Source: Bacteroidota bacterium | Lineage (GTDB): Bacteria; Bacteroidota; Rhodothermia; Balneolales; Balneolaceae | DNA length: 57,362 nt | NCBI GenBank assembly: GCA_027621355.1 | Contig: JAQCBZ010000008.1 | Location: 1-57,362 of the forward strand | Direction of reading: 5' to 3' | Shown here: positions 55,432 to 57,362 of the stretch, piece after piece | Position numbering within the stretch: position 1 is the first letter of the stretch | Layout: each line of letters opens with the position of its first letter | Made by a program: the position numbers and the translations under genes | Notes under the pieces: model-generated | Database searches by the model: none | What the model saw: only the letters and a program-made list of their open reading frames with translations | What the model was told of the DNA's origin: nothing

Positions 55432-55514
55432 AAGAAACGGGTTTACAGAAGTGTTGAGGTTTGTTTAGAGTTAAACGAGTGTTTATGCCAAATATTTCAA
55501 TCCATGCGTTGCGT

Positions 55515-56477
55515 TTACATCCAAGCTGCAAACCGTGTAGCCACTTCAACATATAATGGGATTCCAAGCGTGATGTTGAAGGGGAATGTAATTCCAAGGG
55601 ATGCCGTAAGATAGTAGGTAGGATTGGCTTGTGGTAATGCAATCCGTACGGCTGCTGGAGCGGCGATATAGGACCCACTGGACACCATTGCCGCCAACAC
55701 CGAGGCTCCAGCGACAGACAATCCTACTTGCAGACCCACCCACGCTGCAAGTATCCCATGAATCACAGGCACGATTATCCCAAAAGCAATCAAGAAAGGT
55801 CCAACGTTTTTTAAATCCCCAAGCCTTTTGGCTGTCGTCATGCCAAGCTCCAGTAGAAACAACAACAAGGCTCCCTGAAATCCTGCCACAAAGAACGGTG
55901 AGACGGACTCAAATTGCGCTTCTCCCGCGATAGCCCCAATGATGACCCCTCCAACAAGCAGGACAATACTACTTCCTGTCATGACTTCGTGTAGAGCTTT
56001 CTTGATAGAGCCTTTTCCTTTGTTTGATCGATAAGGAATCATCAATGCCACAATGATGCCCGGCACTTCTAATATGGCAACCAACGTGGGCATAAACCCC
56101 TCGGCAGTCTGTCCCATTGCATTGAGATAGGATATGGAAGCGATGAAAGTTACCGCAGAAACAGATCCATAATGAGCGGCAATTGCCGAGGCATTGATTC
56201 GGTCGATCTTGCCCAAATACCGAAGAATGGCATAGGATGTAAGAGGGGTAAGAATTCCGAGTGCAAGCGTTGCCAATCCTGGTAGGGCAAATTGTGAGAG
56301 TGGCGTTTGACTAAGTGCGACTCCACCCTTTAGACCAATGGCAAGAAGAAGGTAAATCGAAAGCCCTTGATAGATAGGTCGGGGAAGTTCAAGATCACTG
56401 CGAACAATTCTTGCAACGATTCCAAGGGCAAAGGCTAAAACAACAGGTGAAGCGAAATTTGAACGAAGTGCGTCCAT
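55515..56477 (-). CDS. sbtA: Sodium-dependent bicarbonate transporter SbtA
   Basis: 320 residues with about ten membrane helices. SbtA-family signatures: FASPVVLAFALGIVARIVRSDLELP, YLLLAIGLKGGVALSQ and SAIAAHYGSVSAVTFIAS, repeated in inverted form in the second half (GVIIGAIAGEAQFESV; MVSSGSYIAAPAAVRIALPQ). Imports HCO3- with Na+. Outside cyanobacteria it occurs in heterotrophs where it may supply carboxylases. Divergent from the LCIB-like gene with an 85-base gap; followed by sbtB. Confidence 0.93.
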   Translation of the reverse strand: MDALRSNFASPVVLAFALGIVARIVRSDLELPRPIYQGLSIYLLLAIGLKGGVALSQTPLSQFALPGLATLALGILTPLTSYAILRYLGKIDRINASAIAAHYGSVSAVTFIASISYLNAMGQTAEGFMPTLVAILEVPGIIVALMIPYRSNKGKGSIKKALHEVMTGSSIVLLVGGVIIGAIAGEAQFESVSPFFVAGFQGALLLFLLELGMTTAKRLGDLKNVGPFLIAFGIIVPVIHGILAAWVGLQVGLSVAGASVLAAMVSSGSYIAAPAAVRIALPQANPTYYLTASLGITFPFNITLGIPLYVEVATRFAAWM

Positions 56478-56510
56478 AGGTTGTTTTAGGTTATAAAGAT
56501 ACGTAGCTGA

Positions 56511-56539
56511 TTGAACATTCGCATAAAAGGTCGTAAATT
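56511..56539 (+). promoter_or_regulatory. Candidate promoter for the LCIB-like carbonic anhydrase gene
   Basis: TTGAAC at 56511-56516 and TAAATT at 56534-56539 with 17 bases between, about 24 bases before the probable TTG start at 56563. It lies in the sbtA/LCIB divergent gap, so shared control of both genes is possible. Hexamer matches are moderate. Confidence 0.35.
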
Positions 56540-56562
56540 CATACTAATACATGTAATACAGG

Positions 56563-57264
56563 TTGCTACATTTGAAATCCGTTCTTCAACAATACTACCC
56601 CAATGCTATCGTGTTGTCTACGCTGCAACACAATGTCTGTGACAAAGTACGCGAGGAAGGGGGCGATGGGGATCATACCATATGGGCAACATCCCTTTGC
56701 AGCGATGAGGTCACAAACAGCTTCCATTATTTCACTCAACAAATGGCAGGGCCAGGGCCCTTTATTCTTGGGGGTATCACGGGATTACCCTTTGCCGGCG
56801 TGACGGGGATGAAAGCTTTTCTAAGCCACGTCCCAACCGGCGGGAAGGCAATGATTGTCTACGGACCTCATATCGGAGTCACTCAAGAGGGTGAGTTAGG
56901 TAAGGTGCGTCGAAAAAATCGTGACGGCCATAGTACGTGCTGTGGCTCGATCACTGCCGCTGTAGACTCCATTCGCGTTCATGCATCGGGCGTGCAAGAT
57001 GACCCATTGGATTATCAACAAAGTCGTGTGATTGAGCATCTAAATGCTCATCGAGAGGATATACTTGCAGCAGATCGTCCTGTGAAGGTGGCAACGGATC
57101 GTGCCTTTGAGGCTATCGAACAAAAACTGGAACGGATCCTTGACAAAGCACTCCCTGACTTTCCTGGGATTCAAGTCTTCTTGGTGGGAGGAATCGAAAT
57201 CAATACAGATTGGGATCAGGAGGATTACTTTGATCTAAGGACCTATCGGTGGATAGAGTCCTAG
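56563..57264 (+). CDS. LCIB-family beta-type carbonic anhydrase candidate
   Basis: 233 residues; the start is a TTG (56563 or 56572) as no suitable ATG exists. The sequence resembles the LCIB/LCIC family of algae and some bacteria: GGITGLPFAGVTGMKAFLSHVP, GPHIGVTQEGELGKV and STCCGS. Cys46 (CSDEV, giving the C-x-D pattern of beta-carbonic anhydrases), His103 and Cys127 are the candidate zinc ligands, with His-to-Cys spacing of 24 as I recall for characterised diatom LCIB. Divergence from sbtA-sbtB strongly suggests CO2/HCO3- handling. The family match is by eye; activity is inferred. Confidence 0.75.
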   Translation: MLHLKSVLQQYYPNAIVLSTLQHNVCDKVREEGGDGDHTIWATSLCSDEVTNSFHYFTQQMAGPGPFILGGITGLPFAGVTGMKAFLSHVPTGGKAMIVYGPHIGVTQEGELGKVRRKNRDGHSTCCGSITAAVDSIRVHASGVQDDPLDYQQSRVIEHLNAHREDILAADRPVKVATDRAFEAIEQKLERILDKALPDFPGIQVFLVGGIEINTDWDQEDYFDLRTYRWIES

Positions 57265-57362
57265 AGCTATTAGGCCTGGTTTACATAGAACTTCGTGGAG
57301 AGAGAGCTTCTTGCCGTGCCAATAAAAACCCTCTTCCTCTTAATTCGTTAAAATATAGCTAA

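Overview
The window looks like chromosomal DNA of a mesophilic, probably marine or aquatic bacterium of the Rhodothermota/Balneolota branch near Bacteroidota. Several secreted proteins end in the C-terminal sorting-type domain common in that group (core ...NPFNP..., then an SGxYxxRxxT-like strand). Signal-peptide outer-membrane proteins are frequent, Shine-Dalgarno sites are weak before most genes, and the one tRNA lacks an encoded CCA. Genus cannot be fixed from the sequence alone. Nothing here looks like a phage, transposon or CRISPR array; coding density is high and most neighbouring starts and stops overlap.

Layout. 1-10686 (+): a tightly packed run with a 5'-truncated M6-like secreted protein, a giant TolB/peptidase-MA/beta-barrel protein, an envelope protein, a PASTA protein, rpe, phoH and a metallo-hydrolase. 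10683-16627: an APC permease fused to PTS EIIA-like and TrkA-C-like domains, divergent from aspartate kinase, then gltX-lgt. 16624-23428: a porin, a phosphohexomutase, a ZIP transporter, a DPP-IV-like peptidase and rlmN. 23528-27246 (-): a thiamine-binding-like gene, lepA, an exported hypothetical and lepB. 27311-28771 (+): a HisH-like protein without its glutaminase residues, hisE and an OsmC protein. 28755-36040 (-): gapA, an ankyrin protein, fmt, def, ruvX, an HU-type gene, relA/spoT and a small barrel protein. 36075-37502: a cupin and a GntR/UTRA regulator. 37910-42183 (+): a sulfur gene cluster (two YeeE/YedE halves, MBL-rhodanese, SulP) behind a near-consensus promoter with an adjoining palindrome. 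42286-48547: an envelope protein, tRNA-Leu(TAA), arginine decarboxylase, a secreted endonuclease/exonuclease/phosphatase protein and a choice-of-anchor I protein. 48549-54304 (-): a five-gene unit ptsH-ptsI-birA-tilS::hpt-nos. 54348-57264: elaA, a 337-base gap with clustered DnaA-box-like sites, sbtB, sbtA and a divergent LCIB-type carbonic anhydrase candidate.

Most notable are (i) the SbtA/SbtB/LCIB-like inorganic-carbon module at the right end; (ii) a bacterial nitric oxide synthase co-oriented with a general PTS pair (HPr, EI), while the only EIIA-like domain in the window is fused to an amino-acid permease 40 kb away; (iii) two apparently catalytically dead homologues of well-known enzymes (M6 protease and HisH); and (iv) a possible origin-like cluster of DnaA boxes near 54.97-55.12 kb. 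All functions are assigned by reading motifs; no database search was run.
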